The notes beneath the pieces are model-generated. The model was not told the origin of the DNA and ran no database searches. It saw only the letters and a program-made list of their open reading frames with translations. This document shows, in pieces, positions 22,671 through 30,455 of a DNA stretch of 30,455 nt. Made by a program: the position numbers and the translations under genes. Position 1 is the first letter of the stretch, and each line of letters starts with the position of its first letter. The stretch covers positions 11,308-41,762 of the forward strand of contig DHUT01000049.1 of the NCBI GenBank assembly GCA_002409285.1, given 5' to 3'. This DNA is from Firmicutes bacterium UBA5227 (GTDB lineage: Bacteria; Bacillota; Clostridia; Tissierellales; Sedimentibacteraceae).

Positions 22671-22699
22671 TTGCATTTTATTACCTAAACTATTATAAT
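22671..22699 (+). promoter_or_regulatory. Promoter of the GNAT gene
   Basis: TTGCAT (22671-22676), 17-bp spacer, TATAAT (22694-22699), 51 bp before the ATG. Its -35 lies only 14 bp from the -35 of the opposite ABC-F promoter, so the two may compete for polymerase or share a regulator. Confidence 0.75.
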
Positions 22700-22750
22700 A
22701 AAATACAAAATACATAAAATACAAGAAAACAGGAAACAAAGGGAGGTATT

Positions 22751-23830
22751 ATGGAACGAGAAATAGTAAGATTAGATATGGACAGAGATTTTGAAGCGTT
22801 TGAAGAATTATCGGTAATATCCTTTGGAGAAAATACAAACAGCAAAAAGGAAATGTATGAATGGCTTTTTGATAAAAACCCTTATAATAAATCAGGCAAC
22901 ATGATGTACCTATTAAAGGAAGGGGATAAAGTTATCGGCTGTGACGGTCTTTTGCCAAATGAGCTTTATGTAAACGGAAAAACTCTTTTAGCTGCTCATT
23001 CGGTTAAATCTATGACTCATCCTGACTACAAGAAGCAGGGCATCTTCAGGCAGATGACACAAAATTCATGTGAAAGAGGTCTTAAGGATGGTGTGGATGT
23101 TGTAATAGGTCTTGCAAATGACCAGTCATATCCTGCATATCAAAGATTTGGATGGCCTACATTATTTGAAAAGGAAGCATATGTAAAGCCTATATTAATA
23201 AAAAACATACTTAAAAGAAGGATAAAGGTAGGGTTCCTGTCATCCCTTGGGAATTCAATCTATGCCGCATATATGAAGAACAGGCTGAACAGCCGGATGG
23301 ACAAGGAAATAAAATTTGAAATACTCAACAGTGTTCCTCAGAGTATTCAGGGATGCTGGGACAAGTACAAATCAAAATATAACGTTCTGCTGGTTAGGGA
23401 TTATAAATACTGCAATTATAGATACAACGAACGTCCGGATGTTAACTATGTCACCATACTCGCAAAATTAAACAATGAAATTATAGGCTTTTCTGTTTTA
23501 CATAATTCTGTGGCAAATGGCTCAAAAATGACTTCTGCCGTTGAATTTTTCACGGACCCTACAAATGAAAGGTTCATAAAGGCACTTGCCAATGGAGTTT
23601 CAAAGTATTGCTATGATAACGGTCTGGAATATGTTGTAATAGGCACCGGGCTTTATGGTAAATATAAAGAGGTTCTCTTAAACAACGGATTTATGATTAC
23701 AAGAAAGCCCCCTAAAAACAATATGATGATTGCCAATGTGCTTTCCGACAAGGTTACACTAAAAGAAATAACAGGTCATGACAAATGGCATATAACCCAG
23801 GGAGACGGAGAAACAGAGCTGGATCTGTAA
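22751..23830 (+). CDS. GNAT-family N-acetyltransferase (two-domain, Eis-like)
   Basis: The 359-residue protein has an N-terminal GNAT domain (about 1-150) with the acetyl-CoA loop SMTHPDYKKQGIFRQM, a variant of the Q/RxxGxG/A motif, followed by ANDQSYPAYQRFGW, the usual 'Y.k.GF' strand end. Residues about 190-359 form a second region with another GNAT-like core (VTILAKLNNEIIGFSVL ... YVVIGTGLYGKYKEVL), as in the two-domain Eis-like group. It probably transfers an acetyl group to an amine on a small molecule or protein; the acceptor is unknown. GGGAGGT precedes the ATG. It is divergent from the ABC-F gene, so a shared role in drug response is possible but only by position. Confidence 0.82.
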   Translation: MEREIVRLDMDRDFEAFEELSVISFGENTNSKKEMYEWLFDKNPYNKSGNMMYLLKEGDKVIGCDGLLPNELYVNGKTLLAAHSVKSMTHPDYKKQGIFRQMTQNSCERGLKDGVDVVIGLANDQSYPAYQRFGWPTLFEKEAYVKPILIKNILKRRIKVGFLSSLGNSIYAAYMKNRLNSRMDKEIKFEILNSVPQSIQGCWDKYKSKYNVLLVRDYKYCNYRYNERPDVNYVTILAKLNNEIIGFSVLHNSVANGSKMTSAVEFFTDPTNERFIKALANGVSKYCYDNGLEYVVIGTGLYGKYKEVLLNNGFMITRKPPKNNMMIANVLSDKVTLKEITGHDKWHITQGDGETELDL

Positions 23831-23873
23831 CAGTTGCTGAGCGACGGGTGAACCGTTGCATCCTTGTTGATTA

Positions 23874-23902
23874 TTGACATTGAAATAGGGCTGTGTTAAT
23901 AT
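23874..23902 (+). promoter_or_regulatory. Promoter of argS
   Basis: TTGACA (23874-23879), 17-bp spacer, TAATAT (23897-23902). The ribosome binding site GGAGGG follows. The stretch is too short for a T-box. A small hairpin (GCGACGG/CCGTTGC, 23841-23859) lies upstream without a T-run. Confidence 0.82.
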
Positions 23903-23947
23903 TACTAAAATATTATAAATAACAAGGAATAACTATGGAGGGTTAAG

Positions 23948-25654
23948 ATGGATTTTAAAGAAAAAGTAGCTGAGTTATTTACATCAATAGAAAATGAATT
24001 ATCCATGGATGATGCTCTTGCATTAATAGAGACGCCACCCAGTCAGGATATGGGAGATTATGCCGTTCCATGTTTTAAATTTGCAAAAAAATACAGAAAG
24101 TCTCCTGCTGTTATAGCTTCTGAAATAGCAGATAAAATCGGGACAATAGAAGAATTTGAAAAAATAGAAAGTGCGGGACCTTATGTGAATTTTTTCGTAG
24201 ATAAAAAGCATTTTGCAGAAAAAATATTAAAAGAAGCATATAAAGAAAAGGAAAACTACGGAAGTACCAATGTAGGAGAATGTAAAAACGTAATTGTAGA
24301 GTTTTCTTCTCCGAATATTGCAAAGCCATTTCATATTGGACACATCAGGACTACAATTATAGGAAATTCAATAAGTAAAATTTATAAATATTTAGGATAC
24401 AATACAATAACTATTAATCATCTGGGAGATTACGGAACACAGTTCGGGATGCTGATATCAGCATACAAGAAATGGGGAAGTCCTGAAGTTGTGCAGGAAA
24501 TAGAAAAAAATCCTATTCAGGAGCTGTTAAAGCTATATGTTCGCTACAATCAGGAAATTGAAACGCATCCTGAATACAAGGAAGAAGCAAGATATTGGTT
24601 CAAAGAACTGGAAAGTGGGAACGAAGAGGCTAAAAGACTTTGGACTTGGTTTAGAGAAGTAAGCTTGAAAGAATTCAACAGAGTATATGACATGTTGAAC
24701 ATTAAATTTGACTCCTATGCGGGAGAAAGCTTTTACTCGGACAAAATGCCTGCAGTTATAAAAGAATTAGAAGAAAAGGGACTCTTGAAAGATTCGGAAG
24801 GAGCTAAAATTGTAGAGCTTCAACAATACGGTCTTACAGATGCAGTTATTCAAAAAAGCGACGGCTCTACTCTTTATGTAACCAGGGATATTGCCGCTGC
24901 CATGTACAGGAAAAAAACATATGATTTTTATAAAAACATTTATGTGGTAGGTGCTCCACAGAAATTACATTTTGAACAGTGGAAAAAAATAATTGAATTA
25001 ATGGGATATGACTGGGCAGATGACTGCGTACACGTTATGTTCGGTACAGTAAGCCTTGAGGACGGAGTGCTGTCGACTCGTAAAGGACGTGTTGTTTTCC
25101 TGGAGGATGTTTTAAATAAAGCAATAGAAAAAACAATGGATATAATCAACGAGAGAAACTCAGAGCTTGACAACAAGGAAGAAGTTGCAAAGCAAGTGGG
25201 TATAGGAGCTGTTATCTTCCAGGAACTATTCAACAACAGGATCAAGGACTATACTTTTTCATGGGATAAGACACTGAGCTTTGAAGGAGAAACAGGACCA
25301 TATGTCCAATATACATATGCAAGAACCTGCAGTCTTCTTCGAAAGGGAGAAATGGAACTGACTGACAATGTTGACTATTCAATATTAACTGATAAAGAAT
25401 CATTCAATGTTATTAAGAAGCTTGAAGGGTTTAAGGCTGCCGTTCTTAGTGCCCATGACAAATATGAGCCTTTCTTTATAACAAGGTATATCGTCAGTCT
25501 GGCACAGGAATTCAACCGATTTTATCATGAATGTCCCATAGTTGTAGAAGACATAGAAGTGAAAAAAGCAAGATTGCTGTTAACCCAATCGGTTAATACC
25601 GTGTTAAAAAAAGGTATGGAACTTCTGGGCATGGAGACACCTGAAAAAATGTAA
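23948..25654 (+). CDS. argS: Arginyl-tRNA synthetase
   Basis: The 568-residue class I synthetase charges tRNA-Arg. Landmarks: the N-terminal tRNA D-loop binding (Add-1) region, the SSPNIAKPFHIGHIRTT segment with HIGH at 129-132, NHLGDYGTQFGML, the YVTRDIAAA segment, VLSTRKG (376-380; ArgRS lacks a strict KMSKS) and a C-terminal anticodon-binding helical domain with TGPYVQYTYAR and the terminal LLGMETPEKM, a near-invariant ending. The length is normal. It has its own promoter and starts 117 bp after the GNAT gene. No amino-acid-responsive leader was seen. Confidence 0.98.
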   Translation: MDFKEKVAELFTSIENELSMDDALALIETPPSQDMGDYAVPCFKFAKKYRKSPAVIASEIADKIGTIEEFEKIESAGPYVNFFVDKKHFAEKILKEAYKEKENYGSTNVGECKNVIVEFSSPNIAKPFHIGHIRTTIIGNSISKIYKYLGYNTITINHLGDYGTQFGMLISAYKKWGSPEVVQEIEKNPIQELLKLYVRYNQEIETHPEYKEEARYWFKELESGNEEAKRLWTWFREVSLKEFNRVYDMLNIKFDSYAGESFYSDKMPAVIKELEEKGLLKDSEGAKIVELQQYGLTDAVIQKSDGSTLYVTRDIAAAMYRKKTYDFYKNIYVVGAPQKLHFEQWKKIIELMGYDWADDCVHVMFGTVSLEDGVLSTRKGRVVFLEDVLNKAIEKTMDIINERNSELDNKEEVAKQVGIGAVIFQELFNNRIKDYTFSWDKTLSFEGETGPYVQYTYARTCSLLRKGEMELTDNVDYSILTDKESFNVIKKLEGFKAAVLSAHDKYEPFFITRYIVSLAQEFNRFYHECPIVVEDIEVKKARLLLTQSVNTVLKKGMELLGMETPEKM

Positions 25655-25775
25655 AATCGTTGGTGAACGAACATTGGAGTATTGAAATTGAGCAGTTTTA
25701 TAATGAAATTATTTATTAATTTATTGCTGATGTTTCATTTCCCCATCGTTCAACAATACTTGTCAGCTTTCATCA

Positions 25776-25804
25776 TTGACCTTATTGTACAGCAAATTTA
25801 TAAT
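25776..25804 (+). promoter_or_regulatory. Promoter of the lytic transglycosylase gene
   Basis: TTGACC (25776-25781), 17-bp spacer, TATAAT (25799-25804), 25 bp before the ATG. The ribosome binding site AAGGGGTGA follows. Confidence 0.78.
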
Positions 25805-25829
25805 TAGCTAAAACATAAGGGGTGATGAA

Positions 25830-26471
25830 ATGAAACATGAAAAGTACCTGACAATACTTCTTGTAATTTGCTTTCTGTCCTATTTCATGATGGTTAATCT
25901 GAGCATGACTGCGGGAGCCGAAGACTTGTCCGATTATCAGGTCAATAAAGATGTAAATAAAAGAGATGCATTAATATATACATTAAGAAATTCGTTTTTA
26001 GAAGAGAAGATGTTAACGGAGTTTACACATGTATTAACAAACCTTGACTACAGCGACTGTGAATTTATTATTAATGAATGTAAATCGCAAAATCTGGATC
26101 CATTCATCATATTGGGAATTATAAAAAAAGAAAGTGATTTTGATCCCAATGCAAAGGGTGCAGCAGGAGAGAGGGGTCTTGGACAGCTGATGGAGAACAC
26201 TGCAAGACCTGTTGCCGAGAATTTGGGATATGTTTATGATGCTGACAAGCTTTTTGATGCAAGGTATAATTTAAAGCTTACCATAACTCAGCTATCATAT
26301 CTGATGAACATATATGGCAACGATGTACATAAGGCACTGACAGCTTACAATAGAGGGCAGAAAGGGCTGGAAGAATACATGAAGCACAGTGAAGGAAATT
26401 CAGCCGTCAGTGATTATTCAGTGAAAGTAGTTAAACTTGCAGAGGATTACAGAGTTAGTTTTAATAAATGA
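25830..26471 (+). CDS. Exported lytic transglycosylase (SLT domain)
   Basis: The 213-residue protein starts with a signal peptide or membrane anchor (MKHEKYLTILLVICFLSYFM, then a possible AGA/ED cleavage near residue 30). The SLT (goose-lysozyme-like) domain spans about 75-205: catalytic Glu101 in KKESDFDP, GERGLGQLMENTA, the YDADKLFDARYNL segment and TAYNRGQKG. The enzyme cleaves peptidoglycan glycan strands to 1,6-anhydro products outside the membrane. The size fits a single-domain Gram-positive transglycosylase, with no LysM or other wall-binding module. It is monocistronic between argS and the coupled three-gene operon. Confidence 0.92.
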   Translation: MKHEKYLTILLVICFLSYFMMVNLSMTAGAEDLSDYQVNKDVNKRDALIYTLRNSFLEEKMLTEFTHVLTNLDYSDCEFIINECKSQNLDPFIILGIIKKESDFDPNAKGAAGERGLGQLMENTARPVAENLGYVYDADKLFDARYNLKLTITQLSYLMNIYGNDVHKALTAYNRGQKGLEEYMKHSEGNSAVSDYSVKVVKLAEDYRVSFNK

Positions 26472-26486
26472 ATTTTGCTTTAATGT

Positions 26487-26515
26487 TTTACAAACAGGTA
26501 AATAGAATGTATAAT
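26487..26515 (+). promoter_or_regulatory. Promoter of the three-gene operon
   Basis: TTTACA (26487-26492), 17-bp spacer, TATAAT (26510-26515). The predicted start near 26522 falls inside the left arm of the inverted repeat 26515-26612, giving a leader of about 120 nt. Confidence 0.72.
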
Positions 26516-26612
26516 AGAATCACGGCTTATACTGGTAAACTTCAAATGCGTGCAAATATTTGTACGTAACATAGAATCAGTATATTATGAATTAGTATTA
26601 GCCGAGATTCTA
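26515..26612 (+). promoter_or_regulatory. Strongly self-complementary leader, candidate structured RNA
   Basis: TAGAATCACGGCTTATACT (26515-26533) and AGTATTAGCCGAGATTCTA (26594-26612) are inverted copies matching at 17 of 19 positions. Inside, TGCGTGCAAAT and ATTTGTACGTA (26549-26570) form a second hairpin with two G-U pairs. Together they could fold into a stem carrying an inner hairpin, ending about 18 nt before the AAGGAG ribosome binding site. TATTTAATTTT follows the outer stem, so it might also terminate transcription. Alternatives are terminal inverted repeats of a small non-autonomous element or a protein-binding site. Confidence 0.5.
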
Positions 26613-26641
26613 TTTAATTTTGTAATTATTAAGGAGCAATT

Positions 26642-27514
26642 ATGCTTTCTAAAATACAAGGACTTCTTAAATATTGTTATAATGACAGTACATGTGATAA
26701 GTTGCCGGACATGGGACTTCAATTATTTCTTTTATCATCAAAATCATTGGTTCCCTATGAAGATAAAATAGGATGTATGTTTGATATAACAAGGTATGAA
26801 AAAGAAATTGAACTTTTCAAATATTATATGAACGGACATGATGATACTTTAGGATATTATTTTGCCAATAAAAAGCCATCGGGAAGGAAGGATGAACTGC
26901 TTGAGTGTAAAATTATTCCTGTTGCAGTATCTAATACTGACTGGGATGTTTTATTAAATGAAGCATTAAAATCTGTTTTCTTTTTCTCAACAAACAAAGA
27001 TACAATTTTAAATGCAATTATTATTAGTTCATCAGTTAAGGAATATTTGGAAGATAACGATACAGACAGTATGAATGAAGTAACGAAGGAAAGGCTCATA
27101 GGCTTTTCACTTAAAGATTTTTTAAATAACAACAATCTTTCTATAAACAAAGAAGGCTTAATAGAGTTTGAAAAAGAAAGAGTGAAAATGCTTTTAAAAT
27201 ATGAACCTATAATAGATGATTTAAAAGAAAAATATAAAGTGCTTAAATATATATATGATGAAAGCAAATCAAACGAAGAAATGGTCGACGAAACCGTGCT
27301 GTCAAGCTTTTCTTTATATCTTTTTAAGCTTCGTAAAGGTATAATAAGTCCGGAAAAACTTAAAATATCCAATAATGATGTTCCGGAGTTCAGGGAATTT
27401 CTGAAACATTCTTCATTTGTGCATCCGCTTTTAGGCAGGTGTGTAGTATTGAAAAGAGGAGAAAAGGAAGTAATATTAAGAAATAAATCAGGACTTATGA
27501 AGGTGAACATATGA
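26642..27514 (+). CDS. Hypothetical protein (290 aa), first gene of the radical SAM operon
   Basis: I do not recognise this protein. It is predicted cytoplasmic, with no signal peptide or membrane segment. The N-terminal third has several Cys residues (Cys12, Cys18, Cys45) not spaced like a metal cluster. The middle has a hydrophobic core (LNEALKSVFFFSTNKDTIL, then NAIIISSSVKEYL), followed by charged helices. The C-terminal part (FREFLKHSSFVHPLLGRCVV, then LKRGEKEVILRNKSG) reads as beta strands. AAGGAGC precedes the ATG. Its stop overlaps the start of the radical SAM gene by ATGA, so the two are translationally coupled and probably made in matched amounts, suggesting a partner or substrate-handling role; that is inference. 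Confidence 0.75.
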   Translation: MLSKIQGLLKYCYNDSTCDKLPDMGLQLFLLSSKSLVPYEDKIGCMFDITRYEKEIELFKYYMNGHDDTLGYYFANKKPSGRKDELLECKIIPVAVSNTDWDVLLNEALKSVFFFSTNKDTILNAIIISSSVKEYLEDNDTDSMNEVTKERLIGFSLKDFLNNNNLSINKEGLIEFEKERVKMLLKYEPIIDDLKEKYKVLKYIYDESKSNEEMVDETVLSSFSLYLFKLRKGIISPEKLKISNNDVPEFREFLKHSSFVHPLLGRCVVLKRGEKEVILRNKSGLMKVNI

Positions 27515-29244
27515 AAGCATTGCTTGTAACTCTTGACTCAAAGTTCATTCACGCCAACCTTGCAGTAAGATATTTGAAAAAATTCTGCGAAGATAGGGAT
27601 TATGGTAATTATGAGATTGAAATAAAAGAGTTTACCATTAACCAGAAACAAGAATATATACTTAGTGAAATATTTTCTGCAAGAGCAGATTTAATATGTT
27701 TTTCAACCTATGTATGGAATGTAGAGTATATTAAGGAACTTGCATACATAATAAAAGAAGCAAAAAATAACATTAAAATTCTATGCGGCGGACCTGAGGT
27801 TTCATTTGAAATAGAAAAATTTATGAAAAATGCTCCCTTTGTTGATTATGTTATCTTTGGTGAAGGAGAGCTTACATTCAGGGGATTTCTAAACGAGTAC
27901 ACAAAGAAACATCCTGAGTTTGACAGCGTTAATGGGCTTGCTTTCAGAGATTGCAAAAATAATGATAAAATAATAATCAATCAGCAAAGAGAACCTATCT
28001 CAAATTTAGATATAATAAATTATCCCTATGAAAAAAATGAAAATTTTGAGGATAAAATTATTTATTACGAATCGTCCAGAGGCTGCCCTTTCAGCTGCAG
28101 CTTTTGCATGTCTTCCATTGATAAAAAAATGAGGACATTTTCAATGGACAGGGTTAAAAGAGATTTATCCATTCTTTTAAATACAAAGGCAAGGCAAATT
28201 AAGTTTGTTGACAGAACCTTTAACGCAGATTACAAAAGATCCATGGAAATAATAGACTTTATAACTGAACACAACAAAAACAATATGACAATTCATTTTG
28301 AAATTACAGCAGATATTATAAATGATGAATTTTTAAGTTATGTCACTAAGCTTCCGGTCAATATGTTTCAGTTTGAGATTGGAGTGCAGTCGTTAAATGA
28401 ATTAACCTTGTATGAAATAAACAGGCATATGGATATTGAAAAACTGTTCAGGGTGGTTGAAGAAATTATAAACGGAAAAAATATTCATGTACACCTTGAT
28501 TTAATTGCGGGACTTCCGTATGAGGACTACAATTCATTCAAAAAATCCTTTGATGGAATACATAAGCTTCATGGTGAAAAAATACAGCTTGGTTTTTTAA
28601 AGGTTTTAAAAGGTACAAAAATCTATGGAGATACTGAGAAGCATGGAATAAAGTACAGGAATATTTCTCCGTACGAAGTAATAAGTACAAAATATATTTC
28701 TGCTGAAGAGCTGTTAAAGCTTAAAAATATAGAAGAGCTAATAGATAAATATTATAATGAAAAATATTTTGAAAAAACCCTTGAATATATATTAAAAAAC
28801 CTATATTCAAAGTCAGCATTTGAGTTTTATGAGGATTTCAGCCTTTATTGGCAGCAAAACGATTTGTACAGGATGTCTTACAGCAGAAAAAAGCTTTACA
28901 AAATACTGTTTGATTATATAAAAAGTAATAATAAACTGACTGAAGAATTTATTTCATGTTTAAGGTATGATTATGTATTCAATAACCAATTTGAAGAACT
29001 GCCTGATTTTTTAAATAAAGAATCAGAAAATAAATATAAATCAATTAAAAAATCCCTGGCGAATGACCAGGAGTTTTTAGACACATATTTTAAGAATACA
29101 GTTCCGGGAAGCAAAATTGTAAATGAGTTCAGAATAATAACTATTGAAAACAATGCGGTGCTTTTTATTTATTTCGATAAGAACAATATATTTAACAGAT
29201 GCAGAACATATATTATAAATGATTTTTTAAAGGAGAAGATATGA
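27511..29244 (+). CDS. B12-binding-fold radical SAM protein with C-terminal DUF4080-like region
   Basis: The 577-residue protein has three parts. Residues 1 to about 140 form a cobalamin-binding-like Rossmann fold (LLVTLDSKFIHANLAVRYL, FSTYVWN, CGGPEVSFE, FGEGELTF) without an obvious DxHxxG motif, so B12 binding is uncertain. Residues about 180-400 form a radical SAM barrel with RGCPFSCSFC, the CxxxCxxC cluster at Cys192, Cys196, Cys199, which should hold the [4Fe-4S] that cleaves S-adenosylmethionine, plus EIGVQS and DLIAGLPYED segments. Residues about 400-577 correspond in position to DUF4080. Proteins of this layout are widespread in Clostridia, but I know of no defined reaction. Coupled by 4-bp ATGA overlaps to the genes on both sides; ribosome binding site GAAGGTG. 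Confidence 0.88.
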   Translation: MKALLVTLDSKFIHANLAVRYLKKFCEDRDYGNYEIEIKEFTINQKQEYILSEIFSARADLICFSTYVWNVEYIKELAYIIKEAKNNIKILCGGPEVSFEIEKFMKNAPFVDYVIFGEGELTFRGFLNEYTKKHPEFDSVNGLAFRDCKNNDKIIINQQREPISNLDIINYPYEKNENFEDKIIYYESSRGCPFSCSFCMSSIDKKMRTFSMDRVKRDLSILLNTKARQIKFVDRTFNADYKRSMEIIDFITEHNKNNMTIHFEITADIINDEFLSYVTKLPVNMFQFEIGVQSLNELTLYEINRHMDIEKLFRVVEEIINGKNIHVHLDLIAGLPYEDYNSFKKSFDGIHKLHGEKIQLGFLKVLKGTKIYGDTEKHGIKYRNISPYEVISTKYISAEELLKLKNIEELIDKYYNEKYFEKTLEYILKNLYSKSAFEFYEDFSLYWQQNDLYRMSYSRKKLYKILFDYIKSNNKLTEEFISCLRYDYVFNNQFEELPDFLNKESENKYKSIKKSLANDQEFLDTYFKNTVPGSKIVNEFRIITIENNAVLFIYFDKNNIFNRCRTYIINDFLKEKI

Positions 29245-30374
29245 ACAAAAAGGATGAGTATTTCCAAGAGCTTTATGAAAAAAAAAGAAATGATATTTCA
29301 TTTATTTCTCTGAAAAAGGGAGCGGCAATTAAGTTCAAGGACAGGACTTTTAAGACAGATAAAGAGCTCCCCATTCCAGTAAGAATTCAAAGACTCCTGG
29401 AGGATATAAAAAAGCAGGATGAGATGGATGGTATAACGTTAAATAATATCATTGACGGGATTATATACATAATAGGAACAGATACCAACTTTGGTTTTTT
29501 ACAGGATTATGAAAGAATGTTAGAAGATCTTAATTTTGGTATTGAGTCATACATTGTATATTGTATAAATAATTTTGAAGAAGATGAATATGAGGATGCA
29601 GTGATTTATGGCAAGGCACTGGTTAATACAAGTGAAAACGAAAAAAGCTGTTTTGCCTATGCTTCTGTTTTAGAAAATATGGGATTAAAATACGCCGGAG
29701 AAGGCAGTGAACAAAAAAGTCAGTACTATCTTGAAGAAGCAAATATATACTATGAAAAATGTCTGGATTATGATGATAAGTTTGCACTTGCTTATTATAA
29801 GCTGGGATTTTATTATAAAAGAAGCGGTCAGTATGTAAAGGCGGAGCTTGCTTGGAATAAACACCAGTTAACGGATGATGATGCTTTAAGAGTAGATGAA
29901 ATTAGAAATGAAATGATTCTGCTCAAGCCATATGTTGATTTTGAAAATGGATACAATCTTGTGTTAAAGGAAAAACCGGAGGAAGGTTTGGACTTGCTGC
30001 TGCCGTTGGTAAAGGAATTTGGAAGCTGGTGGAATTTATTGTTTTTTATCGGACTTGCATACAGAATGTTAGAGCAGTATGACATTGCAGAAACATATTT
30101 TGAAAATGTATTGAAGTTAGAAGAAGATCAGAAGGATACTTTAAATGAGCTTGGATTATGCAAACTTTGCAGGGGTAAGTATGTGGAAGCCGCCGAGTTG
30201 TTTACGGATTTATTGAACATAGACCCCGGAAATTGTGAAGTATTTTGCAACCGTGCAGTAGCATATATGTATAACGACCAATTAGACAGGGCAGGAGAGG
30301 ATATTCAGACAGCATTAAAAATTAATCCCAATGATTCAGTAGCTCTTAGCATAAAAGAGGAATTAGATAAATAA
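29241..30374 (+). CDS. Tetratricopeptide-repeat protein, third gene of the operon
   Basis: The 377-residue protein is helical throughout and has no signal peptide. TPR units are visible: YYEKCLDYDDKFALAYYKLG with its partner YKRSGQYVKAELAW (about 170-205), and three consecutive units at the C terminus (NLLFFIGLAYRMLEQYDIAE, TLNELGLCKLCRGKYVEAAE, VFCNRAVAYMYNDQLDRAGE; about 260-370). The first 60 residues are a basic, non-TPR head. TPR proteins scaffold protein complexes. AAAGGAGAA precedes the ATG, which overlaps the stop of the radical SAM gene, so it may present a substrate or assemble a complex with that enzyme; this is inference from gene order only. Confidence 0.87.
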   Translation: MNKKDEYFQELYEKKRNDISFISLKKGAAIKFKDRTFKTDKELPIPVRIQRLLEDIKKQDEMDGITLNNIIDGIIYIIGTDTNFGFLQDYERMLEDLNFGIESYIVYCINNFEEDEYEDAVIYGKALVNTSENEKSCFAYASVLENMGLKYAGEGSEQKSQYYLEEANIYYEKCLDYDDKFALAYYKLGFYYKRSGQYVKAELAWNKHQLTDDDALRVDEIRNEMILLKPYVDFENGYNLVLKEKPEEGLDLLLPLVKEFGSWWNLLFFIGLAYRMLEQYDIAETYFENVLKLEEDQKDTLNELGLCKLCRGKYVEAAELFTDLLNIDPGNCEVFCNRAVAYMYNDQLDRAGEDIQTALKINPNDSVALSIKEELDK

Positions 30375-30405
30375 GAAAAAACTTTTATTAAATAGAAAAT
30401 TGGGA

Positions 30406-30434
30406 TTGACATGGATAATTTGTTGAGATAAAAT
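30406..30434 (+). promoter_or_regulatory. Promoter of a gene beyond the right edge
   Basis: TTGACA (30406-30411), 17-bp spacer, TAAAAT (30429-30434). No coding start follows before the window ends. No convincing terminator separates it from the TPR gene. Confidence 0.78.
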
Positions 30435-30455
30435 ATAAAACCTGACTTTGGTATC

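Noticed and set aside
23831..23947. T-box or other amino-acid riboswitch before argS
   Set aside because: The transcript leader after the 23874-23902 promoter is only about 40 nt, far too short, and no T-box sequence is seen.
25655..25775. Terminator after argS
   Set aside because: Only a weak TCGTT/AACGA hairpin (25657-25670) without a T-run; scattered short inverted matches do not make a convincing stem.
26550..26771. A 73-codon GTG-started frame over the radical SAM operon leader
   Set aside because: No ribosome binding site, overlaps the start of the 290-residue gene in another frame, and its first part is explained by the palindromic leader.
26857..27510. A 217-codon frame on the - strand
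   Set aside because: Fully opposite the first operon gene; Ser/Phe-rich shadow translation with no start signal. The sense frame has a ribosome binding site and ATGA coupling.
1..30455. CRISPR arrays, transposases, phage genes, tRNA or rRNA
   Set aside because: No regularly spaced direct repeats, no recognisable mobile-element proteins, and no tRNA-like cloverleaf or rRNA segments were noticed on either strand.

Overview
The window is AT-rich DNA from a low-GC Gram-positive anaerobe, most likely a member of the Clostridia. The evidence is the block RNase G/E - rplU - prp - rpmA - obg - yhbY, an L27 with a Prp-cleavable N-terminal extension, a zapA - U32 peptidase - mutS2 block, an 874-residue pyruvate phosphate dikinase and strong AGGAGG-type ribosome binding sites. 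A Sedimentibacter- or Tissierellales-like source is a guess that I cannot prove from the sequence. No phage, transposase, CRISPR array, rRNA or tRNA was recognised. Most of the window is ordinary chromosome.

Layout. 1-3280 (+): the 3' end of RNase G/E, then a ribosome and GTPase operon driven by a consensus promoter and an L21 leader, ending in yhbY. Two GC-rich palindromes (1583-1633 and 3246-3277) interrupt it. The usual next gene, nadD, is absent, and a divergent cis-prenyltransferase reads back from the other strand. 4096-7117: a HAD phosphatase, a 64-residue orphan, the thymidylate pair thyA-folA (with three tandem duplications around folA) and a solitary RelB/DinJ-type antitoxin. 7372-12149: divergent ppdK (-) and dxs (+), sharing a 296-bp control region. 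12331-19141 (+): a ZapA domain fused to a long coiled coil, a U32 RNA-hydroxylase-type protein, mutS2 and a PLP-dependent D-cysteine desulfhydrase-like enzyme.

19262-22699: a leucine-rich-repeat lipoprotein with a possible antisense gene remnant in front of it. It converges on an Lsa/Vga-like ABC-F ribosome-protection gene, whose 210-nt leader looks like a transcription attenuator. 22671-26471 (+): a GNAT acetyltransferase, argS and an exported lytic transglycosylase, each with its own promoter.

26487-30374 (+): a three-gene, tightly coupled operon with two 4-bp ATGA overlaps. It encodes an unrecognised 290-residue protein, a B12-binding-fold radical SAM protein with a C-terminal DUF4080-like region, and a TPR protein. 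A strongly self-complementary leader precedes it. This cassette and the ABC-F leader are the best candidates for undescribed biology. A further consensus promoter at the right edge drives a gene outside the window.

Recurring control style: most transcription units have a readable sigma-A promoter with a 17-bp spacer (18 bp at the HAD gene), and many end in a clear hairpin plus T-run terminator. All functional calls rest on motifs and family resemblance read by eye. No database search or folding program was run.
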